Part shown: positions 11,013 through 22,400 of the stretch, piece after piece
Layout: each line of letters starts with the position of its first letter
Numbering within the stretch: the stretch's first letter is position 1
Translations under genes and position numbers: made by a program
NCBI GenBank assembly: GCA_017893485.1
Contig: CM030365.1
Span: 29,162,289-29,226,288 of the forward strand
DNA: 64,000 nucleotides
Source: Hemerocallis citrina
Lineage: Eukaryota; Streptophyta; Magnoliopsida; Asparagales; Asphodelaceae
Direction: 5' to 3'
Notes under the pieces: generated by a model
Told to the model about the DNA's origin: nothing
The model's database searches: none
The model's input: the letters and a program-made list of their open reading frames with translations, nothing else

Positions 11013-14000
11013 GTATCGTCCTTATTTGCTCTTTTTCTGCTCATGTTTTTTTTGATTCCGGGGCAACCCATTCTTTTGTCTCCTCTCGATTTGTGGCTCG
11101 CCATCATTTGGATTGCAGCACCATGTCAGAGGCTTAGAACATTGTGACAGGTGGTGGAGTTGTCATTTGTTCTCGGGAGAGCAGGCAGTGTCTCGTGATT
11201 ATTGGTAGCGCAGATTTCAAAGCCAATCTGATTGTAATTAGGAATTCAGGATTCGACATCATTCTCTGTATGGATTAGTTGGGTGAAACCCACGCCATTA
11301 TTAATTGCTGTGCCATGAAAGTTGTGTTCCGGATTCCAGATCGCACAGAGTTTGAGTTCCATGTCAGGGAGTCTTCCCTTGGCCGAGCTGCAGTTCATTA
11401 GGACATTTGTGCGATGGAATTGCATTCAGGTTGTGAGGCTGCGCCTCTAGTAGTTCGGGATTTTCTGGATGTTTTTCCAGAGGAGTTGCCTGGCTTAGCC
11501 CCTGATAGCGATGTAGAATTCGGTATTGAAGTTCAGCCGGGCACGGCGCCTATATCGAAGAGTCCCTACAGGATGGCACCAGTTGAGTTAGCAGAGCTTA
11601 AGGTGCAGATTCAGGAGTTGCTTGATTTGGAGTTCATCACACCTAGTGTTTTGTCGTGGGGTGCTCCAATCCTTTTTGTCAACAAGAAGGATGGTAGTCG
11701 TCGACTGTGCATGGATTGTCGATAACTAAATAGTGTTACTGTGAAGAACCGGTATTCGTTGCCCAGGATCGGTGATTTGTTTGATCAGTTAAGTGGGGCT
11801 GCTGTTTTCTCGAAGTTGGATCTTCGTTCTGGGTATCATCAAGTCAAAGTGAAGGAGACTGATGTACAGAAGACTGCATTCAGGACCAGATATGGGCACT
11901 ATGAGTATCTAGTGATGCTGTTCGGGGTCACGAACGTGCCTGCTGTATTTATGAGTCTTATGAACCGAGTCTTTTCTCAGTTCTTGGATAGATTTGTGGT
12001 AGTCTTCATTGATGACATTTGGGTGTATTCTCGAAATTGGGAAGATCATGCTGAGCATCTTAGGGTGGTTCTGCATACTTTGAGGGAGAATCAGCCTTAT
12101 GGAAAACTCAGCAAGTGCGAGTTTTGGCTCGACATGATTTCTTTCTTGGGGCACATTATCTCGGGTGATGGTATTTCTGTAGATTTGGCCAAGGTTGAGG
12201 CTGTGAAGGATTATCCTGTTCCCAAGTCAGTTTCAAAAGTCAAGAGTTTTCTTGGTTTAGCTGGCTATTATCGGAAGTTCATCCAAGACTTTTCGAAGAT
12301 AGCAGGACCATTGACTGAGCTGACCGGGAAGGATCAGAAGTTTTGTTGGTCTGATGATTGCAGTGAGGCTTTTGTTGAGTTGAAGAAAAGATTGACGTCA
12401 ATGCCTGTGTTGACTATTTCAGATGGTTCAGGCAGATTTGTAATTCACTGTGATGATTCTGGTAAGGATCTTGGAGCAGTTCTGATGCAGAAGGGCCGAG
12501 TCATTGCGTATGCATCGAAGCAGTTGAGGCCACGTGAGAAGAACTATCCGACCCATGACTTGGAATTAGCAGCAATGATCTATGCTTTGAAGCTGTGGAT
12601 ACATTATTTACAGGAAGACCGAGTGGAGATATTTACATACCACAAAAGTCTCAAGAACATCTTCACCCAGAAGGAGTTAAACATGAGGCAAAGTCGTTGG
12701 TTGGAACTTATGGCCGATTATGACATCAGTTTGCAATACCATCCTGGTAAAGTAAACTTGGTGCCAGATGCTTTGAGCAGGAAACAGCAGTTATGTTCTT
12801 GACTCAGCAGAGGGATTTGATTGAGCAGATGCGGAGGTTGGAGTTGGAGGTTTTGTTGCCGAGTTCTGGTCGGAGTTGTTTGGCGCTCTAGCTCCAGTCG
12901 TCTCTTGTTGATCAGATCAAAGTGGCGCAGGCTAGTGATGCGCAGTTGCAGGGTTTTCGAGCTGAGGTTGAGTCTGGGTCCAGGACGGACATGGTTATTC
13001 ATGCTAATGGATTGCTTCATTTTGGGTCCATGTTATGTGTTCGGAAGGGTGAAGTTCGTCAGAGGTTGCTTTAGAAAGCTCACCAGTCTTCGTATTCTAT
13101 CCATCCTGGCGGTACTAAGATGTATTGAGATTTGAAGCTTCATTTCTTGTTGCATGGTATGAAGAGGGCTGTGGCTCGGTTTGTTACTCAGTGTTTGATC
13201 TACCAGCAGGTTAAGACAGAGCATCAGAGCACTGCTGGACTTCAACCACTTCCTATTCCGGAGTGGAAGTGGGAACATATCACTATGGACTTTGTGATCA
13301 CTTTACTGAGGAGTCCTAAGGGTCATAATGCCATTTGGGTGATTGTCGACCGTTTGACGAATAGTGCTCACTTCATTCCTTTTCGTGTCGGACAGTCTAC
13401 TGAGAGTCTAGCTAAGAGGTACATGCAAGAGATTGTTAGACTTCATGGGGTTCCAGTCAGTATTGTATCTGACAGAGATACGAGATTCAGATTTCAGTTA
13501 TGGGAGAGTCTTCAGAACAGTTTGGGGAGTAAATTAAAGTACAGTATAGCTTTTCGTTCCCAGACTAATGGACAGTCAGAGAGGACCATCCAGATTCTTG
13601 AGGACATGTTGCGGTCCTGTATGCTGCAGTTCGGTGGATCATGGGAGGACCGTTTGCATCTCGGAGAGTTCTCGTACAATAACAGCTTTCAGGCCAGTCT
13701 TAAAGCTGCACTATTCGAGGCACTTTATGGACGGAAGTGCAGATCACCAGTGTGCTGGGATGACATTGGTGAGAGGAAGTTGTTGGGTCTGAAATTGATC
13801 ACCAGGACAATTGATGTGGTGGTTCAGATCAGGAAGCACTTGCAGGCAGCTCAGGATAGGCAGAGGCGATGGGCTGATGTCCATCAGAGGGCTTTGGAGT
13901 TCGAGGTTGGTGACCATGTTTTCCTAAAGGTATTGCCTTGGTGCGGTGTCATTCGGTTTTATGATGGGGGCAAGCTTAGCCCTAGGTTTATTGGACCGTT

Positions 14001-14325
14001 CCACATTTTGAAGCGAGTAGGCAAGGTGGCCTATCGTTTTGCATTGCCACCAGCTTTATCAGGAGTGCACAATGTTTTCCATGTCTCACAACTTAGGTGA
14101 TATATTCGAGATGAGAGCCATGTGATCGATTATTCTGAGTTGACCGTTCGGCCGGATTTGACTTGTGAGATTCCGCCAGTTGCTATTATGGATCGGCGGG
14201 AGAAAGTGCTTAAGAACAAGGTCATCAAGCTGGTTCGTGTTTCTTTTAATCCTCACTCGCCCGGTGATTCGACTTGGGAGCTGGAGGAGGAGATTCAGCG
14301 GAAGTTTCCTCATTTGTTTGAGTAG

Positions 14326-14406
14326 TTTTTGTTTTGTTCTTTTTGGTTGTTTTGGGGTTACCTATGTATCTTCTTGTTGAACTTCGAGGACAAAATTCTT
14401 CTTATT
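14326..14406 (+). other. 3' untranslated spacer of B
   Basis: A short spacer of about 80 bp runs between the gag-pol stop and the polypurine tract. It includes GAGGACAAAATTCTTC, a string typical just upstream of the polypurine tract in plant Del/Tekay elements. Confidence 0.7.
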
Positions 14407-14419
14407 AGGTGGGTAGGAT
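14407..14419 (+). other. Polypurine tract of B
   Basis: AGGTGGGTAGGAT lies immediately before the LTR start TGTAATCC at 14421. It is the expected primer for plus-strand synthesis. Confidence 0.8.
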
Positions 14420-14420
14420 T

Positions 14421-17400
14421 TGTAATCCCTATTTTCCATTTTGTGTAATTTTGAGTGTATTTTTTCTTTTGGTGTATTTCTTTCTCTCTTTGTATCTGCT
14501 CTTGGACCGTATATTGGATCTTTGTTCGTCAATATATTCATTTTATCTTTTTGTCATCTTTTATTTGAGTTCTTGATTCTGTTGTCTCTTTTGCTTCATC
14601 TCTGTTGGATCGTGCCATTATTTTTTATCCTCATTGTTAAATTGATTCTTATTCCATTTTTATTATTTTATTCATTTTTGCTCTCCCTAAATATTTGGAT
14701 CTTTATTACACCTTTTTAACTCCACTATCAACATTTTTATTACCCAAAACCTACTACCCAATTACTTATACCCATTAATTAACCTATGCCTAATGCCCTA
14801 CTCTGACTCCTAAAAATTAAACCCATCATCCTACAATCCTGTACTCATTAAGCCATACTCTGTTATTAAACCATACCCCAAAACCAAGTTAAACCCATTC
14901 TTTATAAACAGATCCGTTTTAACTAAACCCTCTACCCTATTAATACCCAAGTCCTATATCCTACACTACCCGAACTCGTTAGCCCACAGTTCCGCTGCCA
15001 TCGACTACCCCCCCCCCCCCTAAACCCTATTTCTCTGTTCCCCTATATTAACCCATCCTGAGTTTTTCACGCCGTCGAAAACTCCACGGCCGCTCTACCC
15101 ATCTTCCTTCCCTTTCGCTCTCTCCCTCTCTCCCGGGCTCTCCTACTTCTCTGCTGCGCTCCACCTCGCCTGGAGTGACCCTCAACCTCCCGACCATCCA
15201 TTTCCTCCTCAGTCGACCTCCCTGTCCCCTCCTGCAGTCACGATGCGGCAGCAAACTGTGGCAGCCTGCAGCAACAACGAACAGCGACAGCACTTTGTTG
15301 CATCGCCGTTCTTTCGTGCGCACCCCGGAGGTTCCTCTTACCCTTTTGTGTGTGCGGGGGTTGTTTTGTTGGAGTTGCGATCGTGGGATTGTGGTGCGAG
15401 TGTGTTCGTGGTTGTGTTGCTCGATAGTTGGGTTGTTGCTCGTGGTTGGGTTCGTTGGGTTTCGTTGTTCGTGAGTTCGGTTCGTGATTCATTCGTAGTG
15501 TTCGTTCCCCATGAATCCGTTCCCATTATTCTTGATTTTGCTTCGTCAGTTTCGTCGTCGGTTAAGGCAATTAATTTGTATTCTTTTCTTCTGTAGCGTA
15601 GTTGGGTTCTAGAGACAATTTGTGTGTAAAACCCCTTGTTGATATCGTCTATATTGTGATGTTTTGACCAAAGTTGCCTCACGACATATGTGACATGAAA
15701 TAACCTAAGGTTGATAACTTTTGATGTATATATTCACGCTACTTTGAGATATCAGTGCTTGATGTGTTATTCGTGATATACTTGTCGAATACTTGCAAAA
15801 TACCCTATACCATATTGTTTGGACATCTAGTACACTATATTTCATGTTTGAGTTGATTTAGATGAATATTGTGTGATATATGTTGTTTTGTGTGTGAAGA
15901 ACAAATTCTGAAATTTCTGTTACCCTAATGTTGATCAGTATTTTAAACCCTATTAAGGTCAGTATCTGAAAATACTTTGTGAACATGAACTGTAGAGAAT
16001 TTCGTCTAGTTTCAAACCCTTTTGACAGATCTCAGTTTCGATTTACGGGTTGTGAGTTATGCCTATTTTACTACTGAGGTGTGTAAATATTTTCAGACTG
16101 CATTTTCTATGAATTCTGAAGAGTAATATATTTTTATTCTGGAGTTAAAATTATTATTTTGATTTGAAATTTTGCTCCGTATTTCTCGTTTTGATTGGGG
16201 TTTACCCAAAATTTTGGGGATTTATTTGAGTAGTTTTACAAACCTTTTCATGCTCGCAAATAAAAATTTTACATGCAGAATTTTACAACTGTTCAGTAAA
16301 GAACCTGATTTTCGACCTAATTCTACTTGCTGTTTCTAAAATATTTCTGAATATGAAAGTTAGCATACTGTATCTATTTTACCTCCCTTTTGGTGGATTT
16401 GGATTTCGATTTATGGTTTGCAAGATATTGCGTTTTCGTACTGCAGTGTTTGTGATTTCAGATTTACAAAACTGTCGTGTCTTGCTGTTTTCTGATTTTA
16501 CTTGACTACTCTATTTATATTGGAAAATTATGATACTTTATATTCTGATGCTACAAATATAGGGGAATTCTCCAGATTTTTCGTGGATTTAATTAAAGAG
16601 TTTTCATGCTGTTTGCCTGACTTTGAATACAATCTTCTGATTTCTGACTGAACGTGTTTTCTAGATTCAAACCTGTTTTAAGACTTGATTTCGTGAAATA
16701 CTATCTGACTTATATATGTTTGCTGGATCCAGAAGGGAGTCTATTTTCCAGATTCTTCGACGGATTTAAATATGCATTTTTGTTGCAACGGGAATCCCTG
16801 TTTTAGTACAATACTGTCTTGCTATCCCGAACTAGTAATTGCATTCGTCTAGTCCTTTTTGAGCTGTAAATCATCTGTACGTGTTTATCTGTCACCCTGA
16901 ACCTGTTTCATGTTTAAACCATGCTATTCTCACTCTGTTTTCTGCACATACATGACTGTCTGATAATAATAATAAAATAACCAAACCGGGGTTTAAGGGA
17001 AAGATCTAGTTGTGGAAAATATAGAAATTTGTACTCAGAAGAGGGCCCATGTTCCCTATCTGTTACGTGTTCATGATTGCATGATACACGACTCTGTTTA
17101 TTTGAACCCTGACTATATTATTTCCCTATAGGAAGGTGTACTCAGAAGAGAACCCATATGTTCTATCTGTCTGTCTGATTTGTATCTGATATCTGTCTGT
17201 CTGATCCCGGAGTACACTGCCCTATGGACTCCACTACGAATTCTAAACGAAACTATTTGATTATAGCAACCATGTGATAAAAAGTTGGGGCGCATGAAGT
17301 GCTACCTAGATAGTAATCACACAAGACTTATTAGAACATGACATCTTTTATATGATTATTTGTTATCTGTATCTGTTATCTGACATCTGTTATCTGATTA

Positions 17401-18087
17401 TCTGTTATCTGTCTGACTTTCATCTGACACTATCATCTATATATCTGTCTGCATACCACTTGACACTTGACACACGTTATCTGTATCTGTTAGTATGCCA
17501 TGCTATCTGATTTGTTTTCCTAATTCATGTTAGATATTACATTCTGTTGATATGCCTATACCATGCTATGTTTGTTCTGTTATTATTTTATATTTGTTAT
17601 TTATCGTATATACTTGTATCCTGCACTACAAGCGGCCCGTAACTTGCATTGATGGGAGTTTGTTTTCTCTTTTTCTTTTTCCTGCAATTTTTTAATTGTA
17701 GATCAGGATGAGTGGTTGCCAGATGGAGTTGGTGACATGAGATATTAGTGCTGGAGTTTTGCATTTATTATTATTATTCTGTTGCTTAACTCGGGATATT
17801 GTATTTGATACTTGGATTTATTTTGTATTTGGACAATGTGACCCAGGATATTAACTTATTAAGATCTGATTTATTTGAGATTATATTATATTTTGGTTTC
17901 AAGTAAATTTCTGTTTGTATATTTGATTCGATTATGCATACTTGGTTGATTCTTTTGCTTCCGACTCTGATTATTTCTGTGAGATGTTGTAATGATTCTG
18001 AACACCTTATGGATGATGAAAATCATTTGCTGGGCTTAGTCACGTATCCGTATTCCGTATTCTCTTTTTGGGAAGCGGGGCGTGACA
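14421..18087 (+). mobile_element. 3' LTR of Tekay-type element B (3.67 kb)
   Basis: The LTR begins TGTAATCCCTATTTTCC after the polypurine tract and ends GGGGCGTGACA. It is homologous over its last 2.8 kb to the 5' LTR and more distantly to LTR E (26721-33726), which starts TGTAACCCCTG. A C13 run lies at 15008-15020 and a possible TATA element (CCCTATATTAA) near 15040. The 3' flank is GAAAA; the matching 5' flank has been lost. ORFs at 15048-15682 are shadows of a GC-rich LTR section. Confidence 0.9.
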
Positions 18088-19997
18088 GAAAATCTTGCAA
18101 GTAGATCTCTTTGTTATCATATTATCCATTGTTTATATCTTCGCTGGGTCTATTGAGGGTTTACATGAGCTAACCTCAATATTCTTGACGTCATGCCACT
18201 TTTGAATCTAAAGTTTGGATGTTTCATAAGTGCATATAGAATTGATAATAGAGTTGTTAATTTAATCGTCACACAAATAAATTATTGTAGAGACAATTGA
18301 TATGTTGCATTTTGTTTGATCGATTGAGGATTGATTGATGATAAATTAATGTATGAGCGTGTTCTAATTTTATTTATCATGTTTTGTTCCTATCATGCTG
18401 ATTACACAATTTATTGACTAAATAATCGATACCCAAAATGTTAATTAATTTATTTTCAAGAAAACTACACAAATCTTGTTTATTGCTTGCTGGCCTGTAT
18501 ATTGACTGCTATTTTTGAACCTATAAACTATCTTAAAATGAATTACTTTCTGAATATGAATTGTAGCCTTATCTTTCTAGTTTCCAGAGCATTTTGATTT
18601 TTTGAATTCCGAGTTTTGTAGCCAAAGTTATGCCCGTTTTACTATAGCTGTGTTTTTACTTTCAGATTTTCAGATTTTTGTATCTTTCATGCTTAAACAG
18701 TAAATAGGCCGATCAAATTATAAAGTCTTGCTCTGAAAATTTCCAGATGGTTAGTAATCATGTTTAGGAGTCCAAAAAATATTTTTTAATGAATTTATTA
18801 TAGCGTTTTTACTGTTTCTAAAAATAAAATAACATGATATTGAAATTCTGCCTGAACATGAAATCTGTAAAAAACAATGTGTTTCACCTAGCTACTATTT
18901 TTGGAATTTAAACTTTAAATATGCGTTGGAACCGTGTGGAAGTCTAGTTTCCAAAATTTCTGACGGATTCAGTTTCGAGTTCTGAAACAGCGGGAAAACT
19001 GTATTTTTGTACAGACTACCCTTGCTGTCAAGAATTTTATATTTCAGTTTTTAATAGATTAATTATTCCTATATCGTAGTATTGCATGAATCCATGTATG
19101 TATGTTGCATTGCATGATCCTAGTGTCTTATTATCACCATTCTAAGTGTCCTATCTAAGTTATCGTCCTATTGTTCTCATATTGATACTATTGTTCATCT
19201 CATGTCTTATAATTGCATATTGTATTGTTGCATTAATAAAATAATTAACAAGGGTTTAAGGGTTGACTTTAGTAGTGGACAATATAAGGATTGTACATGG
19301 AGGAGGGGCCCGTGTTTCTCTATTATTGGTCTGTTGGTCTATTAGTCTATTGGTCTATTGGTCTATTGGTCATATTGGTCATATCAGTCATCGATTAATT
19401 GTAGATTACTGACTATAGTATCTCGATTGATTCGGTCATCGGTCATTATTGAATATCGTTACCGAGTACATGAACTATAAAATCCACTGCTAAGTCTAAA
19501 CATAACTTGTTTGCATGTAGCAACCATGTGGTAAATAGATGGGACACATGAAGTGCTACATTAGTTAGGATTAAAATGATTAATAGACTTAAGAGTTGCG
19601 TCACATTGACACTGCATATTGTTCATTATTGTTCCTATTGATATCGAATATTGAAGAACAACATTGGTGAAAGAATTGATTGCATTGCAGCTTAATAAAT
19701 ATTTATTGCTTTGTTATGAAGTCTTAATTATTGAACTATTGTTATTTCATTGTATTGGGATTATGACCCAAATATTGCTATTTGTTTCCAGATGTTGGAT
19801 TATTATTGTGTTTGGATATTTTTATTGCTTCATTCCAAGTATTATTTTTCATGAGGTTATTATTATTACCTGCGCAATTGTTCTGTATTTATATATTGTT
19901 GAGTTGATCGGATAAACAGCTTATCGGTGACGTTAGTCATTCGTTAGGCCAATGTTACGTGCTCGTATTCCGTATTTTTGGGAAGCGGGGCGTGACA
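18088..19997 (+). mobile_element. 3' part of a second Tekay-like LTR (C)
   Basis: The segment ends GGAAGCGGGGCGTGACA, the same terminus as LTR B, and has diverged equivalents of LTR B landmarks: ACAAGGGTTTAAGG near 19250, GTAGCAACCATGTGG near 19518 and CCGTATTTTTGGGAAGCGG at 19968. Its first part (18088-18540) has no clear match in B. A TTGGTCTATT microsatellite lies at 19335-19385. B sits at its left, so B may have inserted into C. The right border joins element A at 19998. Confidence 0.7.
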
Positions 19998-20225
19998 AAC
20001 TCGTTAACTCCATCAAATGACAAGTTTGGAGTCCAACACTTGGTTCGATGTTACTTTAGCTACTTGCGAACAAGCATGTACAAAGTGGCTCACCATTCGG
20101 AATTGCTCCTACAACTCGTTAACCCCCTCAAACGACAAGTTCGGAGTCCAACACTTAGTTCGATGCCACTTTAGCTACTTGCGAACGAGCGAGTACAAAG
20201 TAGCTCACCATTCGGAATTGCTCCC
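19998..20225 (+). repeat. ~111-115 bp tandem repeat, element A resumes
   Basis: Two full units, starting near 20003 and 20118, share GACAAGTTYGGAGTCCAACACTT and CACCATTCGGAATTGCTCC. They match the reverse complement of 2961-3420. This is the continuation of the 3' region interrupted at 6710. Confidence 0.75.
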
Positions 20226-20940
20226 TGCAACTGTTGAAACTGTCTTAAACAACAAGTTCGGAGCACAACTCTCCCCTAGAGTTGCTCCTCAAACTCGTAT
20301 CCCGAATGGCTCTCTCCTAGAGCCTGGAGATGATTCTTCGTCCTACTCGCCTCCCAAGTGGTCTTCTTCTAGACGAGCTCGGAGCTCAAAACTCTCCCCT
20401 AGAGTTGCTCCTCAAACTCGTCTCCTGAACGACTCTCTCTTAGATCCTGATGATGTTCTTCGTTCCACTCGCCTCACGAGTGGTCCCCTTCTAAACGAGT
20501 TCGGAGCTCAAAACTCTCCTCTAGAGTTGCTCCTCAAACTCGCCTCCCGAACGGCTCTATCCTAGAGCCTAGAGATGATTCTTCATCCCACTCGCCTCCT
20601 GAGCGGTCCTTTTCTAAACGACTTTGGAGCTCAAAACTCTCACATAGAGTTGCTCCTCAAACTCGTCTCCCGAACGGCTCTCTCTTAGATCCTGGAGATG
20701 ATTCTTCGTCCCACTCGCCTCTCGAGTGGTCCTCTTCTAGACGAGTTCGGAGCTCAAAACTCTCCCCTAGAGTTGCTCCTCAAACTCGTCTCCCGAAAAT
20801 ACTCTCTCCTAGAGCCTGGTGATGCTCCTCACTCCGCTCTCCTCACGAGCGGCCTTCTTCTCAATGGGCTCGGAGCTTAAACTCTCTCCTAGAGTTGCTC
20901 CTCGCACTTGCCTCCAAGAACGGATCCTCCCATGGGTCTT
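20226..20940 (+). repeat. ~120 bp tandem repeat of element A
   Basis: About six units contain ACTCTCCCCTAGAGTTGCTC, CTCGTCTCCCGAACGGCTC and CCCACTCGCCTCCCGAG, recurring at about 20265, 20390, 20512, 20635, 20757 and 20880. The match to the 2330-2960 array on the other strand shows the array predates the split of the two elements. The ORF of 182 codons across it is a repeat artefact. Confidence 0.85.
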
Positions 20941-21174
20941 ACGAGGATCTTGCTAGCTCATCTTCTTAGCTCACCAGAGTGGAGCTCCTCTTCGAAGATT
21001 TTGGAGACCGAAGCTCTTCTAAACTAGACAGAAACGAAGATGTTGCGGGCCTATTTTGACCCTAAATACGGAAGATTCTTTAAATAACTTCTAAAGAGAA
21101 GTTGTAGATCATTGAGTTAGCTTCGAAACGAGGGGTCATACTCCTTGATCGGACCTCCGTAGCACCGGAAAAGT
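20941..21174 (+). other. Single-copy spacer of element A
   Basis: Non-coding, matching the minus strand of 2040-2260 (shared GGTCAAAA/TTTTGACCCT and GAGAAGTTGTAGAT segments). No gene is seen. Confidence 0.55.
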
Positions 21175-21560
21175 GGGTCACAACACAGTTGCACCGAGCT
21201 GCGAATTGGCAAAAACTATCGCCTCACGATTCGTGCCAGATCTTCATCAAGAGGCCCAGATTGTGCCACGTAGCTCGGATCATGATCTAAGCTACCGAGC
21301 TACCGAGCTGCGAATTGGCAAATTGCCTCATGATTCGTACCAGATCTTCATCAAAAGGCCCAAAATGTGCAATGTAGCTCAGAATTATAATTCGAGCCAC
21401 CGAGCCACCGAGCATGAAATTGGGGAAAAACTCCGTCTCAAGATACGAGCTTGATCCTGATCGACGAATCTGATCACGCCACGTCGTTCGAATCCAAAAT
21501 TCGAGCAACCGAGCCACCGAGCATGAAATTGGAGAAAAACTCCGCCTCAAAATCCGTGTT
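21175..21560 (+). repeat. Diverged ~110-120 bp tandem repeat of element A
   Basis: Three to four units carry CCGAGCTGCGAATTGG or its variant CCGAGCATGAAATTGG, then CCAGATCTTCATCAA or CGATCCTGATC, then GCCACGTAGCTC-like strings. Sequence decays from left to right. The 93-codon ORF is an artefact. Confidence 0.6.
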
Positions 21561-22199
21561 CGATCACGATCAATGGATCATATTCGCCAAACAAATTCTC
21601 ATAAAATAGGAAGGTGTTAACATGCTCCCCCTGAACCCCTTTGGATCCTGAACCCATTTGGACCCAATGACGAGATATCCCATCCTGAACCTATTTGGAC
21701 CGTTTTTCCAAGTTACATGCAGTTATCCATTCTCAACAATATCAATTCCTTGTAGCATGAGTCCACCAACCAGAACCCATTTGGACCTCACTTCTTCCTC
21801 AAACAGACACATCTTCCAAGTCACCTCCGTCGAATCCAATACCTCATTCGCCAACTCGACGGAGCTCCCTCCATCGCTAGCTCTCTGTTGAGCTCTTTTC
21901 ATCATCTACGAACTCATCGAGCTCACTTTCGTTGAGCTCCGAAGCTGAGCCACGAGCTCGAGCTCCCACACATCCTCGCCGAACCTCGCTGAACTCCCCA
22001 TGCTGAGCTTGAGCTCCATTATCTCCGAGCTCCACCTCTGTCAAAGCTCCTCGTCTCCAACACGACCCCACAGTCGAGCTCCCCCTCGAGCGGAGCTCCG
22101 AACCCAACACCTCGTCGATCACTCCTCGCCGAAGACGAGCTCCCTCGCCGACCTTATCCATCTCCTCGATAAGCTCACCTCCGTTTCGAGCTTCCTCAA
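21561..22199 (+). other. Non-coding 3' region of element A
   Basis: It is CT-rich with many GAGCTC motifs and no recognisable protein. ORFs here translate to Ser/Pro/Leu-rich low complexity. Confidence 0.5.
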
Positions 22200-22400
22200 C
22201 GAAGCTCCACCGAAGATCCGAGCTCCGAGCTCACCCACTTCATCGAGCTCCACCTCCACTCCTCATTTAGCTCCACCTTTACTCCTCGTCGAGCTCCACC
22301 TCCACTCCTCATCGAGCTCCACCTCCAGTACCGAGCTCTTCGATGAGCCATCGCCTCGCCATCACCAAGCTCCTCGACGAGCCACCACCTCGCCATCATT
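22200..22400 (+). repeat. 24 bp minisatellite TCGAGCTCCACCTCCACTCC-type
   Basis: CGAGCTCCACCTCCACTCCT recurs in tandem at about 22238, 22286 and 22310, with degenerate copies on either side. It lies within a 267-codon open frame (22000-22803) that is low-complexity and not considered a gene. Confidence 0.7.

Larger units (their letters stand above)
9645..14325 (+). pseudogene. Gag-pol of Tekay/Del-type chromovirus B (broken, two introns)
   Basis: Domains appear in family order. Gag starts at the ATG at 9645 (MARRGSTSR), with the capsid region running to about 10440. The zinc knuckle is CFRCGTADHSVRDC at 10624-10662. The retropepsin has DSGATHSF at 11054. RT has FIDD at 12005-12016 in place of the usual F/Y-x-D-D context. 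RNase H spans about 12420-12780. Integrase shows D (13288), D (13471) and E (13579) with 35 residues between the last two. A C-terminal chromodomain-like tail (14190-14325) ends in FPHLFE. Removing 10137-10215 and 10856-11012 keeps one frame up to 12784, where a single frameshift moves it. In-frame stops lie at 9903, 10618, 11135, 11276, 11399, 11723, 12889, 13072, 13126 and 14098. RNase H has Tyr (12638) where the family has catalytic Asp (T-D-H), and the integrase zinc finger has CLIY for CxxC. The element cannot move by itself. Confidence 0.93.

Noticed and set aside
15048..15682. Cluster of 80-117 codon ORFs on both strands
   Set aside because: Inside the 3' LTR of B; Thr/Asn/His- or Val/Phe-rich translations without homologues, and the 5' LTR copy does not preserve them.
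20003..20940. CRISPR-like array
   Set aside because: Units are contiguous ~111-120 bp tandem repeats without unique spacers, in a plant retrotransposon.
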